DNA from: Mycobacterium sp.
GTDB taxonomy: Bacteria; Actinomycetota; Actinomycetes; Mycobacteriales; Mycobacteriaceae
NCBI RefSeq assembly: GCF_025965855.1
Contig: NZ_JAOPWB010000063.1
Location: 1 to 52,509 of the forward strand
Direction: 5' to 3'
DNA length: 52,509 nt
The notes under the pieces were generated by a model that saw nothing but the letters and a program-made list of their open reading frames with translations, searched no databases and was not told the DNA's origin. Positions 17,666 to 26,937 of this stretch are shown here, in pieces. Within the stretch, counting starts at the first letter, position 1, and each line of letters begins with the position of its first letter. The position numbers were made by a program, and so were the translations under genes.

Positions 17666-19209
17666 CGGACACCCCCCTTCGGCACGTTCCCGTCGTCATC
17701 GTGGGCGCCGGCCCGACCGGCATCACCGCCGCCACGCTGCTGGCGCAGTACGGGCTGGAGTGCCTCGTCCTCGACCGCTGGCCCGGGGTGTACCCGCAGC
17801 CACGCGCCGTGCACCTGGACGACGAAATTTACCGCGTCATCGCCCGCCTCGGCATCGCCGACGAGTTCGCCGCGATCTCACGGCCCACGCTGGGTCTGCG
17901 GCTGCTGGACAACCGATCGCAGCGATTCAGTGTGCTTGCCGAGTTCAACCGCGACCCCGCCCGCAGCCCCAACGGCTTCGCGCAGGCCAACATGTTCGAT
18001 CAACCCGAGCTCGAGGCGCTGCTACGCACAAACCTCAAGCGATACCCGAACGCCCGGGTACGCGGTGAAGCCGAGGTCACGCAGGTGACGGACAGCGGGG
18101 AGAGCGTCCGCGTCACGTTCACCGACCGTTCCGACGGCCACGTTCACCACATGGACGCCGATTACCTGCTGGGCTGCGACGGCGCCAACAGCATTGTGCG
18201 CGCTGAGATCGGCTCGGCCATGCGGGATTTGCGCTTTGAGCAGCGCTGGCTTGTTGCCGATGTCGCCAGCCCCGCCGACCTGCGGCAGTGGGACGGCGTG
18301 CACCAGGTGTGCGACCCGGTTCGCGCCGGAACTTACATGCGGATCGGGCCGGCCCGCTATCGCTGGGAGTTCCGGCTGCTGGCCGGCGAGTCCGCCGAAG
18401 ACTTCCGCACTTTGGATGCGCTGGGGCCGCTGATCGCGCCCTGGACCGCCGGCATCGCGAACAGCGAATTGCAGGTGCTGCGCGTCACCGAGTACACATT
18501 CCGCGCGCAGATCGCCGACCGATGGCGCCGCGGGAACGTGTTCATCCTCGGCGACGCGGCGCACCTCACTCCCCCGTTCATCGGCCAGGGCATGGGAGCG
18601 GGACTGCGGGATGCGGCCAACCTCGCCTGGAAGATCGCCGGGGTGCGCAACGGCACCCTGGCCGCAGACGTCCTCGACAGTTACGAGCAGGAGCGTAAAC
18701 CACACGCCCGGGCCATGATCCAGCTGGCGCTGGGTGTCGGCTGGGCGATGACCGGAGGCGGACGCGTGGGCAACGTGGCACGCCGCGTGGTGCTGCCCCG
18801 GCTGCGGCTGATCCCCGGACTGCGCGACAAGGTGGTCGACTCGACCACACCGACGCTGCGCGCCTCCGCGTTGGTATGCAAATCCCGCCGGCGGCGCCAA
18901 CTCGCCGGCACGCTGTGCCCGAATCCATTGCTGCCCAATGGTCAACGGCTCGACGACGTCATCGGCACCGGCTTCGCGCTGATCACCACGAAGCACCCCG
19001 GCGTCGGCGACCAAACGCTACTCCGGCGCCGCGGCGTCGTCGTCGTGGCCGCCCAACCCGGCAGCGCGCTCAGTGCGTGGCTGCGCCGTGGCCGCGCCAC
19101 GGCGGCGTTGGTGCGCCCGGACCGGACGGTCATGCGCGCCGGGCGCGACCTCGCGGCGATATGTGCGTGGGCGGCCACCGTCCTGAACACCGAGGAAGCG
19201 TTCAGCTAG
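17662..19209 (+). CDS. FAD-dependent aromatic monooxygenase, MhpA-like
   Basis: A 515-aa class A flavoprotein hydroxylase. It has the Rossmann motif VVIVGAGPTGITAATLLA, the DG-type motif near YLLGCDGANSIVR, and the FAD-binding GD motif ILGDAAHLTPPFIGQGMGAG. The C-terminal about 110 residues form a thioredoxin-like domain as in MhpA/PHBH-type enzymes. It resembles 3-(3-hydroxyphenyl)propionate hydroxylases, which make the catechol cleaved by an extradiol dioxygenase, matching its neighbours. The exact phenolic substrate is unknown. Start GTG 17662 overlaps the FAH stop. Confidence 0.87.
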   Translation: MTDTPLRHVPVVIVGAGPTGITAATLLAQYGLECLVLDRWPGVYPQPRAVHLDDEIYRVIARLGIADEFAAISRPTLGLRLLDNRSQRFSVLAEFNRDPARSPNGFAQANMFDQPELEALLRTNLKRYPNARVRGEAEVTQVTDSGESVRVTFTDRSDGHVHHMDADYLLGCDGANSIVRAEIGSAMRDLRFEQRWLVADVASPADLRQWDGVHQVCDPVRAGTYMRIGPARYRWEFRLLAGESAEDFRTLDALGPLIAPWTAGIANSELQVLRVTEYTFRAQIADRWRRGNVFILGDAAHLTPPFIGQGMGAGLRDAANLAWKIAGVRNGTLAADVLDSYEQERKPHARAMIQLALGVGWAMTGGGRVGNVARRVVLPRLRLIPGLRDKVVDSTTPTLRASALVCKSRRRRQLAGTLCPNPLLPNGQRLDDVIGTGFALITTKHPGVGDQTLLRRRGVVVVAAQPGSALSAWLRRGRATAALVRPDRTVMRAGRDLAAICAWAATVLNTEEAFS

Positions 19210-19365
19210 GCGACCCCGGCTTCGCGACGATCACGGGTGTCCGGACCGAATGCAGGGGCGTGTTGCTGACGGAGCCCACTGCCAGGGAATCGGGGTACGG
19301 AACCGGCGGCCGTCGCTAAACACTTTGGGGCCGCAAGTTCTCGGATGTAACCGCCCCGTCGCGGG

Positions 19366-20283
19366 CTAATCGGGGATTGTTTGGATCTGACGCCGCTGCA
19401 GCTGCGCGATGATCCAGAAGGGCAACGCCACGAAGACCGTGCCGCCGATCAAATTGCCCACGGTGGTGATGCCGATGTTGGTGAGCAAGCCGTCGTGGCC
19501 GAAGCCCCAGCTGATCCCGGCGCGCGGCGCGGCGGGATGAAACAGGTTGAGCAGCAGGGGAAGCCCGAGGAACCCGACGTTCGCGATCACATGCTGGGTG
19601 CCGCCGATCACAAACGCGAACGGCCCGTAGAACGCGAACGCCATCCGCGCGACGTCGCTGCGGGCCTTGAAGAACATGCACATCGCGGTCTGCAGGAACC
19701 AGGTGCACACCACGGCCAGCAACAGCGCGGTCCCGAGCGGCTGGCCGGCCTTCAAGGCGCCGACGGTTGCCGCCCGCTCGGCGAAGGCGCCCAGATACGG
19801 GCCTCCGGCGGCACCGCAGATCGTGACGAACACGAACGCGCCCACGACATTGCCGACGAGACCGACAACAACCAAGGACGCGTAGCCGCCAAGGCTCATA
19901 ATGCGTTTCAGGACGGCGAGCAACCCCGCGGCCATGTCCGCGGTGATCAGCGACATGCCCGACACCAGGATCAACACGAAGGACATGCCGAACGCCAAGC
20001 CCATCAGCAGGCTCGCGACGCCCGGGGTCTTCACACCGGTGCTCACGACCAGCGCGAGCAGCACCCCGAAGGCCACCATCGCACCACCGACCAGTGAACG
20101 CATGAACAACGCCCACTTGTGCGCGGCCTTCTCCACCGCCATCGCGGCCACCCGGTCCACCATGGCGCCCACGCTCAGCGGCTCGAACGGGTCCTCGGCG
20201 GTCAGCTTGGAGGGCAAGGGAACCAACGTGTCTTCCGTCGGCAGTTGCCTTTCCCGTTGCGGCGCCCGCGCGTCGATCGTCAT
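19366..20283 (-). CDS. Formate/nitrite transporter (FNT) family channel
   Basis: A 305-aa membrane protein of the FNT family (FocA/NirC/HSC). Six spans are visible, with the segments EKAAHKWALFMRSLVGGAMV, FVLILVSGMSLITADMAAG, FFKARSDVARMAFAFYGPFA and GGTQHVIANVGF, the last carrying the conserved pore His. Family members pass formate, nitrite or hydrosulfide. It is the last gene of the six-gene minus-strand operon and starts inside the anti-sigma stop (ATGA). The context with cyanase raises the possibility of a small anion such as cyanate or nitrite; this is inference. Confidence 0.85.
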   Translation of the reverse strand: MTIDARAPQRERQLPTEDTLVPLPSKLTAEDPFEPLSVGAMVDRVAAMAVEKAAHKWALFMRSLVGGAMVAFGVLLALVVSTGVKTPGVASLLMGLAFGMSFVLILVSGMSLITADMAAGLLAVLKRIMSLGGYASLVVVGLVGNVVGAFVFVTICGAAGGPYLGAFAERAATVGALKAGQPLGTALLLAVVCTWFLQTAMCMFFKARSDVARMAFAFYGPFAFVIGGTQHVIANVGFLGLPLLLNLFHPAAPRAGISWGFGHDGLLTNIGITTVGNLIGGTVFVALPFWIIAQLQRRQIQTIPD

Positions 20284-20549
20284 CCGGGTTGGCCTTTCCT
20301 GAAGGCGTTGATCGCGCTGATGACGCCCGAAACGTGCTCGTCGCTGAGCTTCTCCCCGTCAAACACGTGGTTGAGCAGGATCTTGAGGTCGAGCATTTGT
20401 TGCAGATAGACCAGGCACGGCGGGCACTCCTTGAGGTGCTTGGCGACGATCGGTCCCCACCGCGTCGGGTCGGCATCGACGAGCTCGTCGACGAGCCGAA
20501 CGAAGTCGACGCAGTCGATGGCGGGGACTGTGTTGTCGGAGACGGTCAT
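20280..20549 (-). CDS. Zinc-binding anti-sigma factor (ZAS-like), 89 aa
   Basis: A small soluble protein with the zinc anti-sigma signature HLKECPPC (His-x3-Cys-x2-Cys), followed by helix VYLQQMLDLKILLNHVF. It lies immediately downstream of the ECF sigma gene, overlapping by 4 bases, the usual arrangement for a sigma/anti-sigma pair. Redox- or zinc-sensitive release of the sigma factor is the known mode of such proteins. No membrane span, so it is cytosolic. Length is typical for a minimal ZAS protein. Confidence 0.78.
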   Translation of the reverse strand: MTVSDNTVPAIDCVDFVRLVDELVDADPTRWGPIVAKHLKECPPCLVYLQQMLDLKILLNHVFDGEKLSDEHVSGVISAINAFRKGQPG

Positions 20550-21175
20550 CGTTGATACCGCTTTTCCAATTCGTTTCGGAGATTTCCGCGGGCCCGGTAG
20601 AGCAGGGCGCGCTGCGCCTCGGCCGACAGCTGAAGGACCTCGGCCGCCTCTTCGGCCGATGTGCCGACGAGGTCGCGCAGGATGATCAGCTGTCGTTGCC
20701 GCTCCGGCAACGCATCCAGCGCGGCGCGCACGAATCCGACGAGCTCACTTGCCACGGTTTGGTCCTCGGGCAGAAAGCGCCGCGACGGCGGGACGCTCCA
20801 GTGCCCGGCGTCGGGGTGCCCCGCGGGGTGCATGCGGCCCGACAGTGGGTCGGCCGCTTCGACGGGCGTGGTGGCTAGGACCTCATGGTCGCGGATGCGC
20901 GACTCGCGCCGGCGGTGGCGGGACGCGGTGTTCTTGACGATCCCGAATAGCCAGGTGCCCACCGAGGAACGTCCCTCGAACGAATCGGAGGACTGCAGGA
21001 CCTGCACCCATGCCTCCTGGACCGCTTCTTCGGCCACCGTCGTCGAATTGACCATGGTGCGAGCGAAGTTCACCATCGGCCGGTGAAAGTCGCGCACCAA
21101 ACTGGCCAGCGGGATTCCACCAACCAGTTGTTGAGATTCGGTGCCCTCGGGTGGCACCGCCACCGGAGTCACCAT
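20546..21175 (-). CDS. ECF RNA polymerase sigma factor
   Basis: A 209-aa sigma-70 family ECF factor. Region 2 is seen in EEAVQEAWVQVLQSSDSFEG and SVGTWLFGIVKNTASRHRRR (residues about 55-95). Region 4 is LDALPERQRQLIILRDLVGT, then SAEEAAEVLQLSAEAQR (residues about 150-200). Start ATG 21175 (MVTPVAVPPEGTES) is 10 bases after the acyl-CoA-dehydrogenase-like stop; an upstream arginine-rich extension would overlap that gene and is rejected. The paired ZAS gene follows. Autoregulation of this operon is plausible, but no promoter consensus could be picked out. Confidence 0.87.
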   Translation of the reverse strand: MVTPVAVPPEGTESQQLVGGIPLASLVRDFHRPMVNFARTMVNSTTVAEEAVQEAWVQVLQSSDSFEGRSSVGTWLFGIVKNTASRHRRRESRIRDHEVLATTPVEAADPLSGRMHPAGHPDAGHWSVPPSRRFLPEDQTVASELVGFVRAALDALPERQRQLIILRDLVGTSAEEAAEVLQLSAEAQRALLYRARGNLRNELEKRYQR

Positions 21176-21185
21176 CGACCCTCGC

Positions 21186-22253
21186 TCAGGCGCATCCAGC
21201 GAGTTCCCAGCGCAGTTGCGCTTCCGACGGCGACTGGACGGGAATGAACGCCGCTTCCCGGTAACGCCGACTCGCCGAAGTCTTGCTGGCGTAGCCCTTG
21301 CCCCCGGCGGTTCGGATCTCCAGATCGGCGCTCGCGCTGGAAAGTTCGGCGGCGGCAAGCCGCAAAGACAGCAACTCCTTCTTTGTCGGCGCCGTCGCCC
21401 CACCGACGGCGGCGGCCAGCCGGGCCAACGTTGCCTCCGCCGAGGCGAGCTGCTCGGTGATGCGGTCGACGTCGGCGGCGAAGACGGCGTTGACCCCCGT
21501 CAGTCCGAGCCTGCTTTGTTCCATTGTGGTCCTCGTCAGCCCCAGACACATGGCCGACTGCAGGACAAGGAAAGTCGGGCGCACCGCCCGCAGAAACCCG
21601 TCGAAGTCTCGCGACAGCACCTGCTCAGCGGGCACGTACGCGCCTTGCAGCTTTAGGTACGACGAAGCGGTGCTACCCATTGCCAACAGGTCGAAGTGAT
21701 CCCCCACGACGACGCCCGGCGTAGTCAACGGCACTGCCACGATCAGCTTTTCACCGGCGTCGGTGCTTACCGCGGTGACCAAAGTCGAGTCGGTGAAGAG
21801 GTTGCTGGCCCACCTGATCGGACCGGACACCTCGTAGCCGTCGTCGACCGGTTTGGCCGTCAATTCCAGGCTTCCACAGCCCGCGGCTTCCTTGAACGCC
21901 GCAGCCATGCCGGTGACCCCGAGCGTGGTCCCGGCAACCAGCGGCTGCGCGGCCGCAGTGCTGAAAGGTGTTGCGGCGGTGAGCAAGTACTCGACTGCCA
22001 TCCGGTGGGCCCATAACGAGAACCCCGTGCTCATGCACTCTCCCGAGATCCGCCGGATGACGTCAGCCATGTCGGGGAGCCTGCCGTCGGCGTTGCCCGG
22101 TGCGCCAATGCCGACGAGTCCGGCCGCACCCAGTGCGGCGAAGCTGCGCCGCGAGTGGTGCTCACCGCGGTCCAGCGCCCCGGCGTGGGCCCGAATGTCG
22201 TCTAACAATCCGGAATCCAATTGGCTGGCAGCGGGATCCATCGTCGCCGTCAT
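21186..22253 (-). CDS. Acyl-CoA dehydrogenase-like flavoprotein
   Basis: A 355-aa protein with the acyl-CoA dehydrogenase layout: N-terminal helical part (LLDDIRAHAGALDRGEHHSR), a middle beta domain (SLELTAKPVDDGYEVSGPIR and WASNLFTDSTLVTAV) and a C-terminal helical bundle ending RYREAAFIPVQSPSEAQLRW. The catalytic Glu of true acyl-CoA dehydrogenases is not obvious and length is short for the family. A group-D flavin monooxygenase or other DszC-like enzyme is possible. It overlaps the cyanase stop by ATGA. Its link to cyanate is unclear. Confidence 0.7.
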   Translation of the reverse strand: MTATMDPAASQLDSGLLDDIRAHAGALDRGEHHSRRSFAALGAAGLVGIGAPGNADGRLPDMADVIRRISGECMSTGFSLWAHRMAVEYLLTAATPFSTAAAQPLVAGTTLGVTGMAAAFKEAAGCGSLELTAKPVDDGYEVSGPIRWASNLFTDSTLVTAVSTDAGEKLIVAVPLTTPGVVVGDHFDLLAMGSTASSYLKLQGAYVPAEQVLSRDFDGFLRAVRPTFLVLQSAMCLGLTRTTMEQSRLGLTGVNAVFAADVDRITEQLASAEATLARLAAAVGGATAPTKKELLSLRLAAAELSSASADLEIRTAGGKGYASKTSASRRYREAAFIPVQSPSEAQLRWELAGCA

Positions 22254-22732
22254 TTCATTACCTCCTGGGCGTGCTGGGCAGCGTGCTGCCATGCGTAATC
22301 GAGGAACTTGCCATCGAAAGTGACGACCACCCTGTCGCCTGCCGGGTGCGGCCGTCGTTCAACGCTCATCTGAAAGTTGATGGCGCTCATGATGCCGTCA
22401 CCGAATTCCTCCTGGATGAGTTCCTTGATGGCCGGACCGTAGACCGCCAGTGCCTCGTGGAACCGGTAGATCGTGGGATCGTTCACCACGGCAGGATCGG
22501 ATCCTCGGTACGACGTCAGTTGAAGAACTGCGACCGCCTCATCGTCGAGGTCGAGAAGCGCTGCGACGGTTGCTGCGTCGCCGGCCGAAAGCGGATGCTG
22601 GCCGAGCAGCGCCGCGACGGTCCATACCGCGTCCTTGCCGATCGATTCGGCGATCTTCGCCCAGCTCACACCGCGCTTGGCGCGAGCCAGCCTGATGGCC
22701 TCGGCAAGGGCACTTTTCGTCAATGTTGGCAC
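22250..22732 (-). CDS. cynS: Cyanate hydratase (cyanase)
   Basis: A 160-aa cyanase that turns cyanate plus bicarbonate into ammonia and CO2. The N-terminal helical domain (SALAEAIRLARAKRGVSWAK) precedes the C-terminal catalytic domain. Residues Arg90, Glu93 and Ser116 fall in DPTIYRFHEALAVYG and GIMSAINF, matching the spacing of the E. coli catalytic trio Arg96, Glu99, Ser122. Length is normal. It sits between OsmC (22-base gap) and the acyl-CoA-dehydrogenase-like gene (4-base overlap). Ammonia from cyanate or cyanate detoxification is the known role. Confidence 0.95.
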   Translation of the reverse strand: MPTLTKSALAEAIRLARAKRGVSWAKIAESIGKDAVWTVAALLGQHPLSAGDAATVAALLDLDDEAVAVLQLTSYRGSDPAVVNDPTIYRFHEALAVYGPAIKELIQEEFGDGIMSAINFQMSVERRPHPAGDRVVVTFDGKFLDYAWQHAAQHAQEVMK

Positions 22733-22754
22733 AGTGAGTTTCCTACCAAGGGAC

Positions 22755-23279
22755 CTATTCGGTGACCAGCGTCGAGCCGACGCTCACCGGGTTGCGGAAC
22801 GTGTTGACCACGGGCGACCACGCGATCGCGCTGTCGTGGATCTCCTTGAGGGTCGCTTCGTCGGCATCACCGGCGAGGGTTACCTTGCAGCGGACCGCGC
22901 TGAAGCCGAGGCGTTTGCCGTCGGGGGTGTCGCCCACCCCCCATACCGCGGAGATGTCGATGTCGCCTTCCATCTCGACCTCGATCTTGGTGAGGGTCAC
23001 GCCTCGGTGGGTGGCGTTGGCCAGGAGCCCGACCGAAACGCAAGACCCCAATGCCGCCAGGGCGGTTTCGGAGGGGTTCGGCGCCGAGTCGTCTCCCAGC
23101 AACGCGGGCGGCTCACCGACCAGCATCGGCACAAGGTCGCGCACGTAGGTCATGTTGCGGAATCCTGCCTCGCAGACCGTCGTGGCTTTCAGCGTCTTCT
23201 TTCCTGCGTTGGGGTTGGCCTTGGCGTTACACGACAGCCGGTCGAGCCCTTCGGCGTCGATGACGAGCGCGTCGGTCAT
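22755..23279 (-). CDS. OsmC family peroxiredoxin-like protein
   Basis: A 174-aa OsmC/Ohr-fold protein. The peroxidatic Cys region GSCVSVGLLANA is in the usual place after NPSETALAALG, and another Cys lies at TTVCEAGFRN. OsmC proteins reduce organic hydroperoxides. It is the first gene of the cyanase-sigma operon. Start ATG 23279 has GGAGGAAG just upstream. Oxidative-stress control together with an ECF sigma/ZAS pair is a consistent picture. Confidence 0.88.
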   Translation of the reverse strand: MTDALVIDAEGLDRLSCNAKANPNAGKKTLKATTVCEAGFRNMTYVRDLVPMLVGEPPALLGDDSAPNPSETALAALGSCVSVGLLANATHRGVTLTKIEVEMEGDIDISAVWGVGDTPDGKRLGFSAVRCKVTLAGDADEATLKEIHDSAIAWSPVVNTFRNPVSVGSTLVTE

Positions 23280-23606
23280 GAACTTCCTCCGTTTCCCGCT
23301 GATTATTGGGTCTTCACGGATTTAGTGCTCATCGGCGACCGACGCGTGACGGCGGGCGAGATTGTTTTACGTGGACGACACGAGACATCACTTTTCTGAA
23401 ACATCGCGGCCGCCCGCGGTTACGAACGCGGCGTGCGGTGTTGCTGAGGTGAAGCGACCCTGCCGATGTTGTGGCCCTCGTTAGGCGCGCGCGGCGGAGC
23501 CAAGATAGCTGATCCGAGGTGGCGTCCGCATTCTTGAGCAGGTCGTGGGCGCCATACCGGTTCGGCAGGCGAATAAAATCCTGCGGATCTTTTTTGACCC
23601 AGAGGT
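23280..23606. other. Intergenic region with possible gene remnant and operon promoter
   Basis: This 327-base gap should hold the promoter of the OsmC-cyanase operon; no clear -35/-10 or ECF consensus stands out. On the minus strand 23590-23470 reads NLWVKKDPQDFIRLPNRYG then AHDLLKNADATSDQLSWL without stops and with gene-like composition, but it has no start of its own and no family I recognise. It may be a decayed gene end. Confidence 0.35.
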
Positions 23607-24443
23607 TCAGGGCCCGGGCGGTTGCGTCACGAAATCGATGAGTTCTTCGACGCGGCCGATGAGTGCCGGTTCCAGGTCGTTCCAGTCGCGCACCCTCGAG
23701 CGGATGCGCCGCCAGGCGCGAGCGATGTCCGCCTGGTTGGCGTGCGGCATGCCCAGCGCCGCACAGGCGCCGTGCTTCCATTCCAGGTGCCGCGGGACCT
23801 GCGGCCAGGCAGCCAGACCAAGCCGCTGCGGCTTTACGGCCTGCCAGATGTCGACATACGGATGCCCCACAACCAAAGTGTCGGGACCGCCCGGTCCCTT
23901 CCTGACCGCATCGGCGATCCGCGCCTCCTTCGACCCGTCGACGAGGTGGTCGACGAGCACGCCCAACCGGCGGCCCGGGCCGGGTCCGAACTCCGCCACG
24001 ATGCCCACCAGATCGTCGACGCCGCCGAGGTGCTCGACGACGACACCCTCGACGCGCAGGTCCTCGCCCCACACCTGCGCGATCAGTTCGGCGTCATGAC
24101 GGCCCTCGACGTAGATGCGGCTGGCGCGGGCGACCCGGGCGCGGGCACCCGACACCGCGACCGAGCCGGACGCCGTCCTGCCCGTGGCATTGGGCGCCTG
24201 GCGTCGAGCTGCGGTGAGGATCACCGGGCGGCCTTCAAGCAGGTACCCAGGGCCGAGGGGAAAGCCACGGGTGTGGCCGTGGCGGTCCTCCAGGTCGATG
24301 CGACCGTATTCGACTCGCACCACCGCACCGACGTAGCCGGTCTCGACGTCCTCGACTACCAGGCCCAGCTCCGCCGGGTGTTCGGTCGAGCGAGGCTTGC
24401 GCCGACCCGCCGCGAGGACATCGGTTCCATAGCGATCCACCAC
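23607..24443 (-). CDS. DUF3097 family protein
   Basis: A 278-aa conserved actinobacterial protein. The N-terminus (MVDRYGTDVLA, GLVVEDVETGYVGAVVRVEY) is a beta-rich small domain. The rest contains SRIYVEGRHDAELIAQVWG and VEHLGGVDDLVG, which look like TOPRIM-type acidic motifs (E then D-x-D-like). I place it in DUF3097 from memory of this pattern. A nucleic-acid function is suggested by the TOPRIM-like segments but not shown. It is divergent from the DUF3349 gene with a 212-base gap, in which no distinct element is seen. Confidence 0.75.
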   Translation of the reverse strand: MVDRYGTDVLAAGRRKPRSTEHPAELGLVVEDVETGYVGAVVRVEYGRIDLEDRHGHTRGFPLGPGYLLEGRPVILTAARRQAPNATGRTASGSVAVSGARARVARASRIYVEGRHDAELIAQVWGEDLRVEGVVVEHLGGVDDLVGIVAEFGPGPGRRLGVLVDHLVDGSKEARIADAVRKGPGGPDTLVVGHPYVDIWQAVKPQRLGLAAWPQVPRHLEWKHGACAALGMPHANQADIARAWRRIRSRVRDWNDLEPALIGRVEELIDFVTQPPGP

Positions 24444-24655
24444 CCGGCAATACTAGGAAGCCTTGCGGCCAAACGTCGTTGCGGCGCGCTGCCGTGTCGA
24501 AATTTGGTAAAGCACTGAGGATTCGGGTGTAAGTCTGAGAAACTCATAAATAATTAGCAAGTAACTGCGTGGTCTTACCGGGCTGATGACGTAGCCGCTG
24601 CTAGGTTGCTAAGTGCCGCTAGTGCGCAGCGTATGGCGGTTAGCGAGGTGGACGT

Positions 24656-24943
24656 ATGGACCTGTCCCATTGGGTGTCGAGCATCGTCGCTTTTGTGCGC
24701 GCCGGTTACCCCACCGGTATGCCGGCGACCGGTTATGTGCCACTGGCGGCTCTGTCGCGCCGGCGCGTATCCAACGACGAGATCACCACCATCACAAGAG
24801 ACCTCATCATGCGCCGATGCGCGCCGATCAGCAGCGCCGATGTCGGGGTGGCCATCACCCACGTCACCAACGCGATGCCCTCCGAGGATGACATCGCGCG
24901 CGTGCAACGTCGGCTTCATGCGATCGGATGCGCGAGCGGATAA
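24656..24943 (+). CDS. DUF3349 domain protein
   Basis: A 95-aa protein of the mycobacterial DUF3349 family. The pattern IVAFVRAGYPTGMPATGYVPLAALSRR and later VGVAITHVTNAMPSEDDIAR is typical: a small all-helical protein of unknown function. Start ATG 24656 follows a GGTGGACGT region with a weak ribosome binding site. Two hairpins sit just past its stop, suggesting an isolated transcription unit. Confidence 0.85.
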   Translation: MDLSHWVSSIVAFVRAGYPTGMPATGYVPLAALSRRRVSNDEITTITRDLIMRRCAPISSADVGVAITHVTNAMPSEDDIARVQRRLHAIGCASG

Positions 24944-24967
24944 GTCCGGGCGCCCAACGTCGACTCG

Positions 24968-25013
24968 TTGCGCGATATCAGCGCAATTTGGCCGAACAAC
25001 TCCACGTTCGGCC
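24968..25013. terminator. Two adjacent hairpins between convergent genes
   Basis: TTGCGC-N7-GCGCAA at 24968-24986 followed by TTT, then GGCCGAAC-N8-GTTCGGCC at 24990-25013 (8-bp perfect stem). They fill the 78-base gap between the DUF3349 stop (24943) and the minus-strand ATPase stop (25022). This fits terminators for both directions. Confidence 0.65.
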
Positions 25014-25021
25014 GGTGAAGT

Positions 25022-26092
<1,071 letters not shown>

Positions 26093-26094
26093 GG

Positions 26095-26937
26095 CTATCC
26101 GTTCATCCCGGTGACGGCGATGCCGCGGACAAAGGAGCGCTGCGCGACGGCGTAGATGATGACCAGCGGCACCATGATCAGCATGGAGGTCGCCATGATC
26201 ACCGGCCAGCGGGCGACGTATTCGCCCCGCAGCCGAACCAGACCCAGTGTCAGGGTGGCGAGGCTATCGCGTTGCAGCATCAGCAGGGGCCACAGGAAGT
26301 CGTTCCACACATTGACCCAGGTGAGCACCGCGAGCACCAGCACCGCCGGCCTCGCATGCGGCAGCAGGATCCGCCAGTAGATCTGCCATGGCGAGCAACC
26401 GTCCAGAATTGCCGCCTCCTCGAGATCGGTGGGCAGCGTCCGGAAGAACTGCCGCATGAGATAGGTGCCGAAGGCGCTGCCGAACAAGCCCGGCACGATC
26501 ATCGCCCATGGCGTGTCCACCCAGCCCAGGGTCCGCATCAGGATGAACTGCGGGATCACCGTGACGGTCAGGGGCACCATGAGGGTGCCCAGGTATAACA
26601 CGAATAGCGTGTCGCGGCCGCGAAATTGCAGCCGCGCGAAGGCATATCCGGCCAAGGAGCAGAAGAAGACCTGCCCGGCAGTGACGCACCCGGCGTACAG
26701 CACTGTGTTGAAGAACATGCGCCAGAACGGCATCAGCGAGAACACCTCGGTGTAGTTCGACCACCGCGGATGCGCCGGCAGCAGGCGTGGCTCGGTCACC
26801 TCTCCTTCCCTCTTCAACGAGCCGGACACGGCCCACGCGATCGGGAACAGCCAGCACCACGCGATCGCGAGCAGGGCGGTGTAGACCACAACGGCGCGAA
26901 AGACGTTGCGCGTGAACACTCGTTCAGCCGAGAGCAC
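26095..26937 (-). CDS. Sugar ABC transporter permease (Rv2039c-like)
   Basis: A 280-aa MalG/SugB-type inner-membrane permease with six spans. The cytoplasmic EAA loop reads EEAAILDGCSPWQIYWRILL (ATPase contact). The N-terminal span is VVVYTALLAIAWCWLFPIAW. Its start at ATG 26937 overlaps the preceding permease gene by 14 bases. With its partner it forms the channel for a carbohydrate or related solute. Confidence 0.92.
   Translation of the reverse strand: MLSAERVFTRNVFRAVVVYTALLAIAWCWLFPIAWAVSGSLKREGEVTEPRLLPAHPRWSNYTEVFSLMPFWRMFFNTVLYAGCVTAGQVFFCSLAGYAFARLQFRGRDTLFVLYLGTLMVPLTVTVIPQFILMRTLGWVDTPWAMIVPGLFGSAFGTYLMRQFFRTLPTDLEEAAILDGCSPWQIYWRILLPHARPAVLVLAVLTWVNVWNDFLWPLLMLQRDSLATLTLGLVRLRGEYVARWPVIMATSMLIMVPLVIIYAVAQRSFVRGIAVTGMNG

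Noticed and set aside
23280..23430. An ECF-type promoter before the OsmC-cyanase operon
   Set aside because: No convincing -35/-10 pair of a known ECF class could be read, so none is listed.
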